Source: CAXMST01 sp038206985
Lineage (GTDB): Bacteria; Actinomycetota; Thermoleophilia; Solirubrobacterales; 70-9
Assembly (NCBI GenBank): GCA_038206985.1
Contig: JBBRAH010000007.1
Coordinates: 1-64,000, forward strand
Direction of reading: 5' to 3'
Length of the DNA stretch: 64,000 nt
The position numbers and the translations under genes were made by a program. Of the stretch, positions 43,742 through 52,300 are shown in pieces; within the stretch, counting starts at the first letter, position 1; every line of letters starts with the position of its first letter. The notes under the pieces were generated by a model. It did not search any database, had not been told where the DNA came from, and saw only the letters and a list, made by a program, of their open reading frames with translations.

Positions 43742-44233
43742 TCAGGCGGCCGGAGGTGACCCGCCGTCCCCGCCGAAACGGTCTCTCTGCTCACCGAAGG
43801 AAGTGCCCTCTTCCTGCATGGCCGTCCAGCCACCGTAGGCAATACCCGCGGCGGCGATGAGGCCCAGGAAGACGCCGATCTTGCGGTCCGCTCCGAACGG
43901 CGTATCGAGGATCCTGTAGAGGATCAGCACCGTCGAGAGGATCCCCAGCCCGGTGACCAGCGCGCTACCGGCGACCGGCAGGTTGACCGACTGCGAGCTC
44001 GCTGCCATCGCGGCAACCGCGATCGCTGCACCGATGGTCAGGAACAGGATGATGTCGATGAAGCCGAACGACTGCCAGGCATTGGCCCCGCCGCCGGAGA
44101 CCTCGACAGTCCCTACGGCCGTGTCGAACGAGCCGCCAACCCCGAACCAGTCGAAGATGAACATGATGAAAAACAGCGCTAGTGCTGAGCCGCCGGCGAT
44201 CATCTCGCCGCGACCGACATTGCTCGTATCCAC
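43742..44233 (-). CDS. Four-helix membrane protein, unknown function
   Basis: The 163-residue protein has four hydrophobic segments: about 12-30, 55-78, 85-107 and 118-137. A short extracellular or loop region (GVGGSFDTAVGTVEVSGGGANAW) separates the first two, and the tail is charged and glycine-rich. I do not recognise a named family. TTAGGAGG four nt before GTG at 44233 marks the likely start; another GTG at 44254 would put this site inside the gene. A strong hairpin follows. Confidence 0.72.
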   Translation of the reverse strand: MDTSNVGRGEMIAGGSALALFFIMFIFDWFGVGGSFDTAVGTVEVSGGGANAWQSFGFIDIILFLTIGAAIAVAAMAASSQSVNLPVAGSALVTGLGILSTVLILYRILDTPFGADRKIGVFLGLIAAAGIAYGGWTAMQEEGTSFGEQRDRFGGDGGSPPAA

Positions 44234-44287
44234 AAAGCCTCCTAAGTCAGGCACCGCCCGATGGCCGATGCTCTTGTCGTCGCGAGA

Positions 44288-45202
44288 CTATCGCGACGGG
44301 GCGGACGGGTTCGCCCGGGAGGCCCGAACCGTGTTCGCGAGCAGCATCGCGATCGTCATTGGCCCCACCCCGCCCGGCACGGGTGTGATCGCCCCAGCGG
44401 CCTCTGAGGCGGCGTCGAAGTCGACGTCGCCGACCAGTCCGTCGTCCGTGCGATTCATGCCCACGTCGATGACCGCGGCACCAGGCTTGACCCAGTCTCC
44501 CTGCACGAGCTCCGGCACACCGACCGCGGCCACCAGCACGTCCGCGCGCCGGCACGCCGCCGCCAGATCGCGGGTTCGCGAGTGGCAGACGCTGACCGTC
44601 GCGTCGGCACCGAGCATCAGGCTTGCGAGGGGACGACCGACGAGGTTCGAGCGGCCGACGATCACGACCTCCGCGCCCTCCAACTCGACCCCCGTGTGGC
44701 GGAGCAGCTCCATCACCCCGCTCGGCGTGCAGGCGACGAGGCCCGCGGGTGGCCCGGACTCCTCGAGCCCCAGCGCCTCCGCAAGGCCGATCTTGCCCTG
44801 CGCGAGCAGGCCGGCGTTGGCCGGCGTCAGGCCATCAACGTCCTTGGCGGGCGAGATCCCGGCGAGGACCTGCTCGGCATCGTGGCCGTGGCCGTCGGGG
44901 AGCGGAAGCTGCACGAGGATGCCGTCGATGCCCGGGTCGGCGTCGAGTTCTGCGACCAGCCGGACGAGTTCCTCCGGAGGGTGGTCGGCTACCAGTTCGT
45001 GGTGGACCGAGTCGATCCCGGCCGCGGCGCAGGCCTTGTGCTTGTTGGCGACGTAGACGTGGGAGGCCGGGTCGTCGCCGACCAGCACCGTCGCCAGTGC
45101 GGGCGCCCGTCCGCGACTCGGCGCCTCCGCCTCGACCACCGCCGCGACCCGCTCCCGCAGCTCCGCGGAGACCGCCTTGCCGTCGATCACCACAGCGCTC
45201 AA
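44288..45202 (-). CDS. folD: Methylenetetrahydrofolate dehydrogenase/cyclohydrolase
   Basis: This bifunctional one-carbon enzyme makes 10-formyl-THF from methylene-THF with NADP. The 304-residue product has YVANKHKAC (catalytic Lys), GILVQLPLP, PAKDVDGLTP, VVIVGRSNLVGRPLA and PVPGGVGPMTIAML, the full signature set. The TTG start overlaps the upstream uvrD stop as TTGA, the same coupling seen at argH-mpg. GTG codons three codons in are alternatives. Confidence 0.94.
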   Translation of the reverse strand: MSAVVIDGKAVSAELRERVAAVVEAEAPSRGRAPALATVLVGDDPASHVYVANKHKACAAAGIDSVHHELVADHPPEELVRLVAELDADPGIDGILVQLPLPDGHGHDAEQVLAGISPAKDVDGLTPANAGLLAQGKIGLAEALGLEESGPPAGLVACTPSGVMELLRHTGVELEGAEVVIVGRSNLVGRPLASLMLGADATVSVCHSRTRDLAAACRRADVLVAAVGVPELVQGDWVKPGAAVIDVGMNRTDDGLVGDVDFDAASEAAGAITPVPGGVGPMTIAMLLANTVRASRANPSAPSR

Positions 45203-47514
45203 GAGGCCCTTTGGATCGGTGCGTAGTCGGCCATCAGCTTGCGCTCGCCGCCGCTGCCACTGAAACGGACGATGACCACGTTGCCCGGCTCCACGGCCGT
45301 GACGATGCCCTGGCCGAAGGAGGCGTGCACGACATCGTCGCCGACCGCGAGCTCCAGGGCGCTGGAGGTCGGCTCAGCCTGGGCGAAGCCACCCTGTGGT
45401 GAACCGAGGGAGCCGAAGCCCCCGGACCCGCCCGCGCCCCATCCGGTCGAGGGGCCGACGGTCGAGTGGCGCTCGACCAGCCGCTCGGGAACCTCGCCGA
45501 GGAAGCGCGAGGGAATTCCGTTACCGGCGATTCCGAAGATCGTCCGCCGGCGGGCGTGGGTGAGCGTGAGGCGCTCCCGGGCGCGGGTCATGCCGACGTA
45601 ACAGAGCCGTCGCTCTTCCTCGAGCGTGCCCTCGTCGATCGAGCGGGAGTGCGGAAAGAGCCCGTCCTCGCAGCCGATCACGAACACCGCCCGGTACTCC
45701 AGCCCCTTGGCGTTGTGCATCGTCATCAGCGTGACCAGCTGTTCGTCGTCCTCGAGCTTGTCCTGCTCGCTGAACAGCGAGATCTGCTCGAGGAACTCCT
45801 CCAGCGGTGGCTGCTCGCTGTCCCCCTCCAGCTCGCGGTTGGCATCGAACTCAGCCGCCATGCCGACCAGTTCCTGGAGGTTCTCGATCCGGCCCTCGGA
45901 CTCGATCGTGCGCTCGGACTCGAGCGCCTCGATGTAGCCGGACTCGCTCAGCATCGACTCGAGCAGCTCCGAGACGCCGGCCCCCTGACCCGCCTTCTCG
46001 ACCCGCTCGCTCATGCTCGAGATCAGCTCGGCAAAGCGACCGATGGCCTTGATCGCCGCCGCGCCGAGCCCGGGGACGTTCTCCGGCCGGCTCGCGACCT
46101 CCAGCGGGGTCGCCCCGATCGTGTTGGCGTAGGCGAGCAGGCGGCCCTCGGAGGTCTTGCCGATCCCGCGCCGCGGCGAGTTGATCACCCGCGCGAGGGA
46201 GATCGGATCCTCCGGGTTGACCAGCAGGGTCAGATAGGCGACCGCGTCCTTGACCTCGGCCCGGTCGTAGAACTTGGTGCCGCCGATCACCTGGTAGGGG
46301 ACGTCGAAGCGGACCAGGGTGTCCTCGAGCACGCGGCTCTGCGCGTTCATCCGGTAGAAGACCGCGATCTCGGTCCGCGGGATGCCCTCGTCGGTGACGA
46401 GACGGTCGATCTCACCCGCGACCCAGCGCGCCTCCTCGTGCTCGTCCCCCAGCTCGGAGATCACGATCGGATCGCCGGCCGGCGCCTCGGTCCAGAGATT
46501 CTTCTCGAGCCGCTCGCGATTGTGGGAAATCACTCCGTTGGAGGCGTCGAGGATGTTCTGGGTGGAGCGGTAGTTCTGCTCCAGCTTCACCGACTCGGCG
46601 TCGAAGTCGCGCTCGAAGTCGAGGATGTTGCGGATGTCGGCGGCACGGAAGCCGTAGATCGACTGCGCCTCGTCGCCGACCACGAAGAGGTTGCCATGTA
46701 CGCCGCTCAGCAACTGCAGCAGGCGGTACTGGACCCGGTTGGTGTCCTGGTACTCATCGACGAGCGTGTGGCGGAAGGTGCGGGCGTAACGGTCGCGCAG
46801 GTCTTCGAACAGCTCGAGCAGGTTGACGGTGCGCACCAGCAGGTCGTCGAAATCCATCGCGTTGGCCGCGTGCATCTGCTTCTCGTACTCGGTGTAGGCG
46901 TCGGCGACGGTCTCCTCGAAGAAGCTGCCCTGCTCCTCACGGTAGGTGTCGGCATCGCGCAGGCGGTTCTTGGCGCCCGAGATCTGCCCCCGGATCGAGC
47001 GTGGCGGAAAGCGCTTGGGATCGATGTCGAGATCGTCCATGCAGCGCTTCAGCATGCGCCGCGAATCGGCCTCGTCGTAGATCGAGAAGCCGCGCTTGTA
47101 GCCGAGTCGATCGGCGTGCTGGCGCAGGATCCGCGCGCAGGCCGAGTGGAAGGTCATCACCCACATCATGCGAGCGGCGGCGCCGGTCAGTTGCTGCACC
47201 CGGCCTCGCATCTCGTCGGCGGCTTTGTTGGTGAAGGTGATCGCGAGGATCTCGCTGGGCCGGGCCATCCCCGTCGCCAGCAGGTAGGCGATCCGGTGGG
47301 TCAGAACCCGCGTCTTGCCCGAGCCCGCGCCGGCGATTACCAACAGCGGCCCCTCACCGTGCTCGACCGCCTTGCGCTGGGCGGGGTTGAGACCCTCGAG
47401 CAGCTGCTCGACCGGGCTGGAGCCCGCGCTCGTGGGCGCGCCGAAGCCGTCGTCGAGGGCCTGTCGGCCGGCATCGGGCTCGTCGTAATCGCTGATCTCG
47501 GTGCTCTCAGACAC
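45199..47514 (-). CDS. pcrA: UvrD/PcrA-type ATP-dependent DNA helicase
   Basis: This SF1A 3'-5' helicase acts in repair and replication-conflict resolution. The 771-residue protein has Walker A GAGSGKTRVL (near 50-60), DEYQDTN (Walker B), GDEAQSIYGFRAAD, LEQNYRST, TMHNAKGLEYRAVF and a GMTRARERL motif, plus a C-terminal Tudor-like PcrA domain (DDVVHASFGQGIV). I chose GTG at 47514: it is 9 nt after TATCCT, whereas a GTG at 47520 would be only 3 nt away. Confidence 0.94.
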   Translation of the reverse strand: MSESTEISDYDEPDAGRQALDDGFGAPTSAGSSPVEQLLEGLNPAQRKAVEHGEGPLLVIAGAGSGKTRVLTHRIAYLLATGMARPSEILAITFTNKAADEMRGRVQQLTGAAARMMWVMTFHSACARILRQHADRLGYKRGFSIYDEADSRRMLKRCMDDLDIDPKRFPPRSIRGQISGAKNRLRDADTYREEQGSFFEETVADAYTEYEKQMHAANAMDFDDLLVRTVNLLELFEDLRDRYARTFRHTLVDEYQDTNRVQYRLLQLLSGVHGNLFVVGDEAQSIYGFRAADIRNILDFERDFDAESVKLEQNYRSTQNILDASNGVISHNRERLEKNLWTEAPAGDPIVISELGDEHEEARWVAGEIDRLVTDEGIPRTEIAVFYRMNAQSRVLEDTLVRFDVPYQVIGGTKFYDRAEVKDAVAYLTLLVNPEDPISLARVINSPRRGIGKTSEGRLLAYANTIGATPLEVASRPENVPGLGAAAIKAIGRFAELISSMSERVEKAGQGAGVSELLESMLSESGYIEALESERTIESEGRIENLQELVGMAAEFDANRELEGDSEQPPLEEFLEQISLFSEQDKLEDDEQLVTLMTMHNAKGLEYRAVFVIGCEDGLFPHSRSIDEGTLEEERRLCYVGMTRARERLTLTHARRRTIFGIAGNGIPSRFLGEVPERLVERHSTVGPSTGWGAGGSGGFGSLGSPQGGFAQAEPTSSALELAVGDDVVHASFGQGIVTAVEPGNVVIVRFSGSGGERKLMADYAPIQRAS

Positions 47515-47586
47515 GGACACCCGAGGATAGCCGTGGCCACGGCGCTCCCGGCGCCGTAACCAAGGTATCTCGGGGCCCCAGCCGTC

Positions 47587-48321
47587 TCAGCCGCCGGCCG
47601 AGGAGGGCCCGCGCCGCGGATGCAGCTCGCGCAGCTCGCCGGTGGCCCGCTCGCCGTCGACCGAGGCGAGCCGCTCCTCCAGCGAAGCGAGCCGCTCGCT
47701 GAGCTTCTTCAGCGCGTCGGAGATCGGATCGGGAAGATGGATCCAGTCGCTGTCGGGCCCCTCGACCCGGCGACCCTCGACCCGGACGGTGTGGCCGGGG
47801 TTGCCGACCACGGTGCTGTTGGGCGGCACGTCCTCGATCACCACCGTGTTGGCACCGACCTTGGCGCCATGACCGACCTGGATCGGGCCGAGCAGCTTCG
47901 CGCCGGAGCCGATCGTTACGTTGTCCTCGACCGTCGGGTGGCGCTTGCCGCGCTGGAAGCCGGTCCCGCCGAGCGTGACGCCCTGGTAGACGGTCACGCA
48001 GCAGCCGATCTCGGCTGTCTCGCCGATCACCACGCCCGAGCCGTGGTCGATGAAGAAGTCGTGGCCGATCCGGGCCGCCGGATGGATCTCTACCCCGGTC
48101 AACGCGCGTGCGCCGTGCGCGATCAGACGGGGAGCCAGCGGCACGCCGGATTCGTGCAGGGCATGCGCGACGCGGTGGCTGAGGATCGCCTGGACCCCGG
48201 CCCAGGTCGTGAGGATTTCGAACGTCCCCGCCGTGCGGGCGGCCGGGTCGCGGTCGCGCGCGGCTCCGACGTCATCGAGAACCTCGCTGAGCAATCGGGT
48301 GGCGGTACCGAGTCCGAGCAT
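47587..48321 (-). CDS. cysE: Serine O-acetyltransferase
   Basis: It acetylates serine for cysteine synthesis. The 244-residue left-handed beta-helix protein has GVEIHPAARIGHDFFIDHGSGVVIGE, QGVTLGGTG and KRHPTVEDNVTIGSGAKLLG, all in the catalytic hexapeptide-repeat region. The C-terminus has an extra Lys/Leu/Glu-rich helix (about 205-230), longer than in many short Gram-positive CysE. The ATG is 6 nt after TATCCT. cysK is upstream on the same strand, 30 nt away. Confidence 0.93.
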   Translation of the reverse strand: MLGLGTATRLLSEVLDDVGAARDRDPAARTAGTFEILTTWAGVQAILSHRVAHALHESGVPLAPRLIAHGARALTGVEIHPAARIGHDFFIDHGSGVVIGETAEIGCCVTVYQGVTLGGTGFQRGKRHPTVEDNVTIGSGAKLLGPIQVGHGAKVGANTVVIEDVPPNSTVVGNPGHTVRVEGRRVEGPDSDWIHLPDPISDALKKLSERLASLEERLASVDGERATGELRELHPRRGPSSAGG

Positions 48322-48327
48322 GCGAGA

Positions 48328-48333
48328 AGGATA
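48328..48333 (-). promoter_or_regulatory. -10 hexamer of cysE, leaderless type
   Basis: TATCCT lies 6 nt before the cysE ATG, in the gap after cysK. Confidence 0.4.
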
Positions 48334-48351
48334 GGCCCCCGGGCCCGGCGC

Positions 48352-49308
48352 TCAGGCCCCGAAGAAGGGCAGTGACATGTAGCGCTCGCCGCTGTCGCAG
48401 AGGATCACGACGATCCGCTTGCCTTTCATCTCCGGGCGGGCGGCGATCTCGATGGCGCCGTGCAGGGCGGCGCCGGCGGAGATACCGATCAGTAGGCCCT
48501 CGCGGGTCGCGGCCAGCGCCGCGGTGCCGACGGCCGACTCGTCCTCGACCGGGATGATCTCGTCCACCACGTCGAGGTCAAGGACCTGGGGCACGAAGCC
48601 CGCGCCGATGCCCTGGATCCGGTGCGGGCCCGGACTGCAACCGGAAAGCACGGCGGAGCCGGCGGGCTCGACGGCGATCATCCTCAGGCCCGGGCGCCGG
48701 TCCTTCAGGGCACGGCCGATGCCGGTGATCGTGCCGCCGGTGCCGACACCGCAGACGATCGCATCCACCTCGCCGTCGGTATCGCGCCAGATCTCCTCCG
48801 CCGTCGTCCTCATGTGCACGTCGGGGTTTGCCTGGTTCTCGAACTGCATCGGCATGTAGGCGTTCTCGTGCTCGGCAGCAAGCGAGCGGGCCAACTCGAC
48901 CGACTCGTTCATGCCGCCCATCGAGGGCGTCTCGCGGACGACCGCGCCGTAGCTGCGCAGCAGCGCTGAGCGTTCGCGGCTCATTCCCTCGGGCAGGGTG
49001 AGGATGCAGCGATACCCCCGGGCGGCGCAGACCATCGCCAGCGCGATGCCGGTATTGCCGCTGGTCGGCTCGACGATCACCGTGCGACCGGGCTCGATCC
49101 GGCCTTCGGCCTCCGCCGCGTCGATCATCGAGACGCCGATCCGATCCTTGATCGAGCCACCGGGGTTGAACCACTCCAGCTTTCCGACCAGCTCGGCGCC
49201 CAGGTTCTCGCCGAGCCTCGAGAGCTGCACCATCGGCGTATCACCGACGACCGCGGAAGCCTCCGCGGCGATCCTCAGCGTGGTCCCTCTGGCCGATCCT
49301 TGCCCCAT
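48352..49308 (-). CDS. cysK: Cysteine synthase A (O-acetylserine sulfhydrylase)
   Basis: This PLP enzyme combines O-acetylserine and sulfide. The 318-residue product has the PLP Lys54 in NPGGSIKDRIG, the substrate loop PTSGNTG and GVGTGGTITGIG for the cofactor phosphate. Spacing fits CysK and not cystathionine beta-synthase, which would carry C-terminal CBS domains. I chose the ATG at 49308, 8 nt after TAGCGT; a TTG three codons upstream is possible. Confidence 0.93.
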   Translation of the reverse strand: MGQGSARGTTLRIAAEASAVVGDTPMVQLSRLGENLGAELVGKLEWFNPGGSIKDRIGVSMIDAAEAEGRIEPGRTVIVEPTSGNTGIALAMVCAARGYRCILTLPEGMSRERSALLRSYGAVVRETPSMGGMNESVELARSLAAEHENAYMPMQFENQANPDVHMRTTAEEIWRDTDGEVDAIVCGVGTGGTITGIGRALKDRRPGLRMIAVEPAGSAVLSGCSPGPHRIQGIGAGFVPQVLDLDVVDEIIPVEDESAVGTAALAATREGLLIGISAGAALHGAIEIAARPEMKGKRIVVILCDSGERYMSLPFFGA

Positions 49309-49316
49309 CCGCGGCA

Positions 49317-49322
49317 ACGCTA
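49317..49322 (-). promoter_or_regulatory. -10 hexamer of cysK, leaderless type
   Basis: TAGCGT lies 8 nt before the cysK ATG. Confidence 0.4.
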
Positions 49323-49346
49323 CCCGGCTGCGGCCCCGGCGGGCTT

Positions 49347-49931
49347 CTAGCCGAGCGCCTCAGCGATCAGTACCGCCGCCCCGAACAACCCCGCGAGGAC
49401 GGTTACCGCAGCGACGACCCCGATCGGGGGGCCGCCGTGGATACCGGTCTCGTGGAGCACGGCGTGTCCCTTGCTCCGCGCGATCAGCCAGCGGTTTACC
49501 GGCACCGTCAGCACGCCTGCGACGACCAGCGCCGTGCTCAGGCTGCCCCAGAACAGCAGCGAGCCCAGGCCCGCCTCCATCGCCCCCGGGATGGCGAGCA
49601 TCAAACCGTTGTCGACAATCTCCATCGTCGCGATCGAGAAGGTGTCAGTCGCGAGCGCGATCGGGATCACCGCCGAGAGGGCCATACCCGCCCGGAGCAG
49701 CGGCATGCTCGTCAGGCTGTAGCCGAAGAGGAATGCCAGCCCGACGGCGAGCGCGATCGTTGCCCCGTTCGACCATCCCAGCGCCGTACCCAGCGCGATG
49801 CCGGTGATCTCGCCGATTGCACAGCCTGTCAGGCAGTGGAGGGTTGCGTTGACGGCGAAACCTGTGAGCGCGTGGCCCTCGGTCGGCATCTCGTGGTGAT
49901 CGTGGTGGCTGGTGGCCGTCTGGGCTTCCAT
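49347..49931 (-). CDS. DUF4396-family membrane protein with His-rich N-terminus
   Basis: The 194-residue protein has an N-terminal His cluster (HHDHHEM at about 9-15, and another His near 21) and five or so hydrophobic segments. Family landmarks are LHCLTGCAIGEITG, SMPLLRAGMALS, DTFSIATMEIVDN and VNRWLIARSKGHAVLH. Cys and His in the first membrane segment suggest metal or sulfur chemistry. GGGAGG 8 nt before the ATG marks the start. A CsoR-like palindrome 52 nt upstream suggests metal- or persulfide-responsive control. Confidence 0.8.
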   Translation of the reverse strand: MEAQTATSHHDHHEMPTEGHALTGFAVNATLHCLTGCAIGEITGIALGTALGWSNGATIALAVGLAFLFGYSLTSMPLLRAGMALSAVIPIALATDTFSIATMEIVDNGLMLAIPGAMEAGLGSLLFWGSLSTALVVAGVLTVPVNRWLIARSKGHAVLHETGIHGGPPIGVVAAVTVLAGLFGAAVLIAEALG

Positions 49932-49982
49932 CTGCTTCGCCTCCCGGGCTCGGATTACTTGCAACCGCAGATATCCTAAACA

Positions 49983-50001
49983 TATACCCCCAGGGGGTAT
50001 A
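49983..50001. promoter_or_regulatory. CsoR-family-like operator (TATACCCCC-A-GGGGGTATA)
   Basis: A perfect 9-bp inverted repeat around a single base, with AT ends and a G/C tract core, matches the style of operators bound by CsoR/RcnR/CstR repressors (copper, nickel or persulfide sensors). It lies between the Rrf2 gene and the DUF4396 gene, next to a TAGGAT -10 candidate (49973-49978). No CsoR-family gene is present in the window. Confidence 0.65.
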
Positions 50002-50027
50002 AACCAGCAAGCGAGAGAAGCTCCCCC

Positions 50028-50429
50028 TCAGATCTGGTAGATCCCGCCGCCGCCTTCCTCGGCTTCCTCGCGCCGTGCGACGTCGGCGATCGTGGCCGAC
50101 TCAAAGACACGGCGCAGCGCGTCCACCCCGTCCGCCCAGATGCCGCCGGCCTCCGCCGCCTCGTCACCGACGCGACCGTCAAGAACCTGGACGACTTCAA
50201 GCACGGTGATCGAATCGGCGTCCCGCGCCAGACGGTATCCCCCCTTGACGCCGCGCTGAGAGGTGAGCAGACCGTTGCGGCGCAGGGTGCTGAACAGCTG
50301 CTCGAGGAACTGAACTGGAATACCACGGCGCTCGGCCACCACGGAGATCGGCACCGGGCGATCGCCGCCGCGCGAGAGCTCGGCCATGCCCACCACGGCG
50401 TACCTGGATTTCGCAGTCACGGAGATCAT
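50028..50429 (-). CDS. Rrf2-family transcriptional regulator, CymR-like
   Basis: The 133-residue protein has a winged helix with SRYAVVGMAELS, IPVQFLEQLFSTLRRNGLL and SQRGVKGGYRLAR. Unlike IscR or NsrR, it has no cysteine at all, so it cannot hold an Fe-S cluster. Cys-less Rrf2 proteins include CymR, which represses cysteine genes through CysK. The cysK-cysE pair lies about 1 kb downstream, which fits a cysteine regulator, although binding is not shown by the sequence. Confidence 0.85.
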   Translation of the reverse strand: MISVTAKSRYAVVGMAELSRGGDRPVPISVVAERRGIPVQFLEQLFSTLRRNGLLTSQRGVKGGYRLARDADSITVLEVVQVLDGRVGDEAAEAGGIWADGVDALRRVFESATIADVARREEAEEGGGGIYQI

Positions 50430-50512
50430 CGAAGCGTTTGTAACCGATCCGGCGGCGGCGGGCCTCCGACGTCTTCACGCCCGTCCAATACGATCCCCCA
50501 CCCTTTGACTCC

Positions 50513-50518
50513 TAGAGT
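50513..50518 (+). promoter_or_regulatory. -10 hexamer of the LuxR-type regulator gene
   Basis: TAGAGT lies 9 nt before the ATG at 50528, with no Shine-Dalgarno sequence. Confidence 0.4.
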
Positions 50519-50527
50519 GAAGATCCG

Positions 50528-51145
50528 ATGAGCGACGAACTGCCGAGCTGCCTGGCGATCGACACCCACCCGCTCGTCCGGCTCGGGATCCGGCGGCTGC
50601 TCGACTCCTCCTACGAGGTGGAGGAGTTGGCAGATGGCTCCGAGGCCGTGGACCTGCTCAACAGCGTCGGCAACTTCGAGCTCGCGATCGTCGAGATGCG
50701 CTCCGCCGGCGACCACGACATCCCCTCGGGCACCGCCACGATCCGCAACCTGCTGGGAGCACAGCCGGCGCTCGGGATCGTCGCCTACGGGGGTCCCCCT
50801 GAGCGCCACGCGGTGCGTGAGGCACTCGACGCGGGCGCCGATGCCTACGTCACCTCGCGAGCGGTCCCGACGGCTCTGATGAGCGCGGTCGAGGCCGCCG
50901 CCGAGCAGCGCCACTTCCTCGATCCCGCCGCCGGACGCAGCACGGCAGGCAGCACCGTCACCCGCCGCCAGCGCGAGGTCCTGCAGCTCTTCGCCGACGG
51001 ACTCTCCACCGCGCAGGTTGCCCGGCGTCTGGCACTGAGTGAGGAGACGGTCCGAACTCACGCCAAAGCCTCGCTGGCGCGCCTCGGCGCTCGCGATCGC
51101 ACGCACGCGATCGCGATCGCGATGCGCAGCACCCTTATCGACTAG
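50528..51145 (+). CDS. LuxR-family response regulator with degenerate receiver domain
   Basis: The 205-residue protein has a receiver-like domain (about 6-125) and a LuxR/NarL helix-turn-helix (about 143-205; VTRRQREVLQLFADGLSTAQVA and ETVRTHAKASL regions). The phosphoacceptor position is Glu56 (AIVEMRS) where Asp is expected, the usual acidic pair is reduced to Asp12, and the conserved Lys is missing (YVTSRAVP). It is therefore probably not phosphorylated and may be constitutively active or ligand-controlled. No histidine kinase is near. Its stop codon overlaps that of the convergent HDOD-LuxR gene. Confidence 0.85.
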   Translation: MSDELPSCLAIDTHPLVRLGIRRLLDSSYEVEELADGSEAVDLLNSVGNFELAIVEMRSAGDHDIPSGTATIRNLLGAQPALGIVAYGGPPERHAVREALDAGADAYVTSRAVPTALMSAVEAAAEQRHFLDPAAGRSTAGSTVTRRQREVLQLFADGLSTAQVARRLALSEETVRTHAKASLARLGARDRTHAIAIAMRSTLID

Positions 51146-52197
51146 ATCCAGCCACGCTCGCGGGCGACGAGAACCGCCTGGGCGCGGTCGGCCGCCCCGA
51201 TCTTGCGGTAGACGTTGTGAAGGTGGGTGCGAACCGTGCTCGCCGAAAGGCCCATCTCGGTGGCGATCTCCTTGTAGACCTTGCCCTCGGCCAGGCCCCG
51301 CAGAGCGTCCACCTCGCGCTTGGAGAGCGGGCACGGCTCCCCCCGGCGCTTGCGCGGCGCCCGGGCGTGTGGGAACTCGTAGACGACCTGACGCAGGCGC
51401 TCCCCGCTCAGCCCGCAGGCCTCGGCCGCGGAGTTGATCGACTCGCCGGAGACCACGGCGCCCTGGGAGTGATGGACGACGAGGTCGCCGAGGCGGATGG
51501 CCGCGGCGAGTCCGGTCGCCTGCTCCGAATGGTGGCGCTCGATGGCGCTCGCGATCACGCCGGGTAGGCCCCAGCGCCGGGCCAGCACCCCGCCGACCAG
51601 CGTGTGGTCGATGCCGAGCTCCCGGCGCTCACGCTGGGTTCGCTCCTCGGGGGTAATAGTGTCATCGTGGGCGATCGCCGCATAGCCGGGGTACAGGCGG
51701 GTGAGCACGAGCTGACCGACGTCGTGCAGCAGGGCGGCAGTGGCGAGCTCGTCACGGCCCGGGACATCGCCGAGGTCGGCGACTCGCTCCGCTGCATGTC
51801 GCGTGGCGACGGCGTGGCGCCGGAAGCGCTCCGGCAGCAGCGCCCAGTTACCCACCGACTGGAAGAACTCGTAGGTGTCGAGCTGTCCGGCGACGGCGCG
51901 CACCCCGGCGGGCGTGAGGGCCTCGACGGCGTCGGGAATGTTGGAGATCCGGCCGCGCGGCCCGCCACCGTTGTTGGCCGCCCGCATCACCGCAATCGTG
52001 ATCGCGGTGTCCGACTCGACCAGCTCCGCGATCTCACCCACCGTGGCGCCCTCCCTGGAGGTCAGCTTCGTCACGCGGGTGACCGACTCGCCGAGCGCAG
52101 GCAGGGTATTGATCGCCTCGAAGGCGGCGGACAGCCGGTGGCCACCCTTACCCATGGGCTTTCCCGACTTGGTTGAAGTCTCTGTGGCGGTCTTCAT
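51142..52197 (-). CDS. HDOD domain protein fused to a LuxR-type DNA-binding domain
   Basis: The 351-residue protein has a Thr/Lys-rich start, an HDOD domain (about 25-215, with LLHDVGQLVL, IDHTLVGGVLARRWGLP and AIERHHSEQ) and a LuxR/NarL helix-turn-helix at the C-terminus (about 285-350; LSKREVDALRGLAEGKVYKEIA and STVRTHLHNVYRKIGAADR). HDOD proteins act in signalling and are normally fused to receiver, EAL or GGDEF domains; direct fusion to a DNA-binding domain suggests a one-component transcription factor. It converges on the degenerate LuxR regulator with overlapping stop codons (CTAG). Confidence 0.85.
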   Translation of the reverse strand: MKTATETSTKSGKPMGKGGHRLSAAFEAINTLPALGESVTRVTKLTSREGATVGEIAELVESDTAITIAVMRAANNGGGPRGRISNIPDAVEALTPAGVRAVAGQLDTYEFFQSVGNWALLPERFRRHAVATRHAAERVADLGDVPGRDELATAALLHDVGQLVLTRLYPGYAAIAHDDTITPEERTQRERRELGIDHTLVGGVLARRWGLPGVIASAIERHHSEQATGLAAAIRLGDLVVHHSQGAVVSGESINSAAEACGLSGERLRQVVYEFPHARAPRKRRGEPCPLSKREVDALRGLAEGKVYKEIATEMGLSASTVRTHLHNVYRKIGAADRAQAVLVARERGWI

Positions 52198-52259
52198 TGA
52201 GTTCGAGCCCGGTTCAGCACCTGGTCTGGGCTCTACCCCTTGATCGGCATAAACGCGCC

Positions 52260-52286
52260 CCGGATTTAGCGCCGAGCCGAATCCGG
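52260..52286 (-). terminator. Hairpin downstream of gltX
   Basis: CCGGATT and AATCCGG form a perfect 7-bp stem around a 13-nt loop, 14 nt after the gltX stop codon on the minus strand. There is no U tract. Confidence 0.4.
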
Positions 52287-52300
52287 CGCCACCAGCGGCT

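Noticed and set aside
45466..47559. 697-codon plus-strand frame opposite pcrA
   Set aside because: Low-complexity Leu/Val/Glu/Arg composition without any motif, while the minus strand encodes all helicase motifs.
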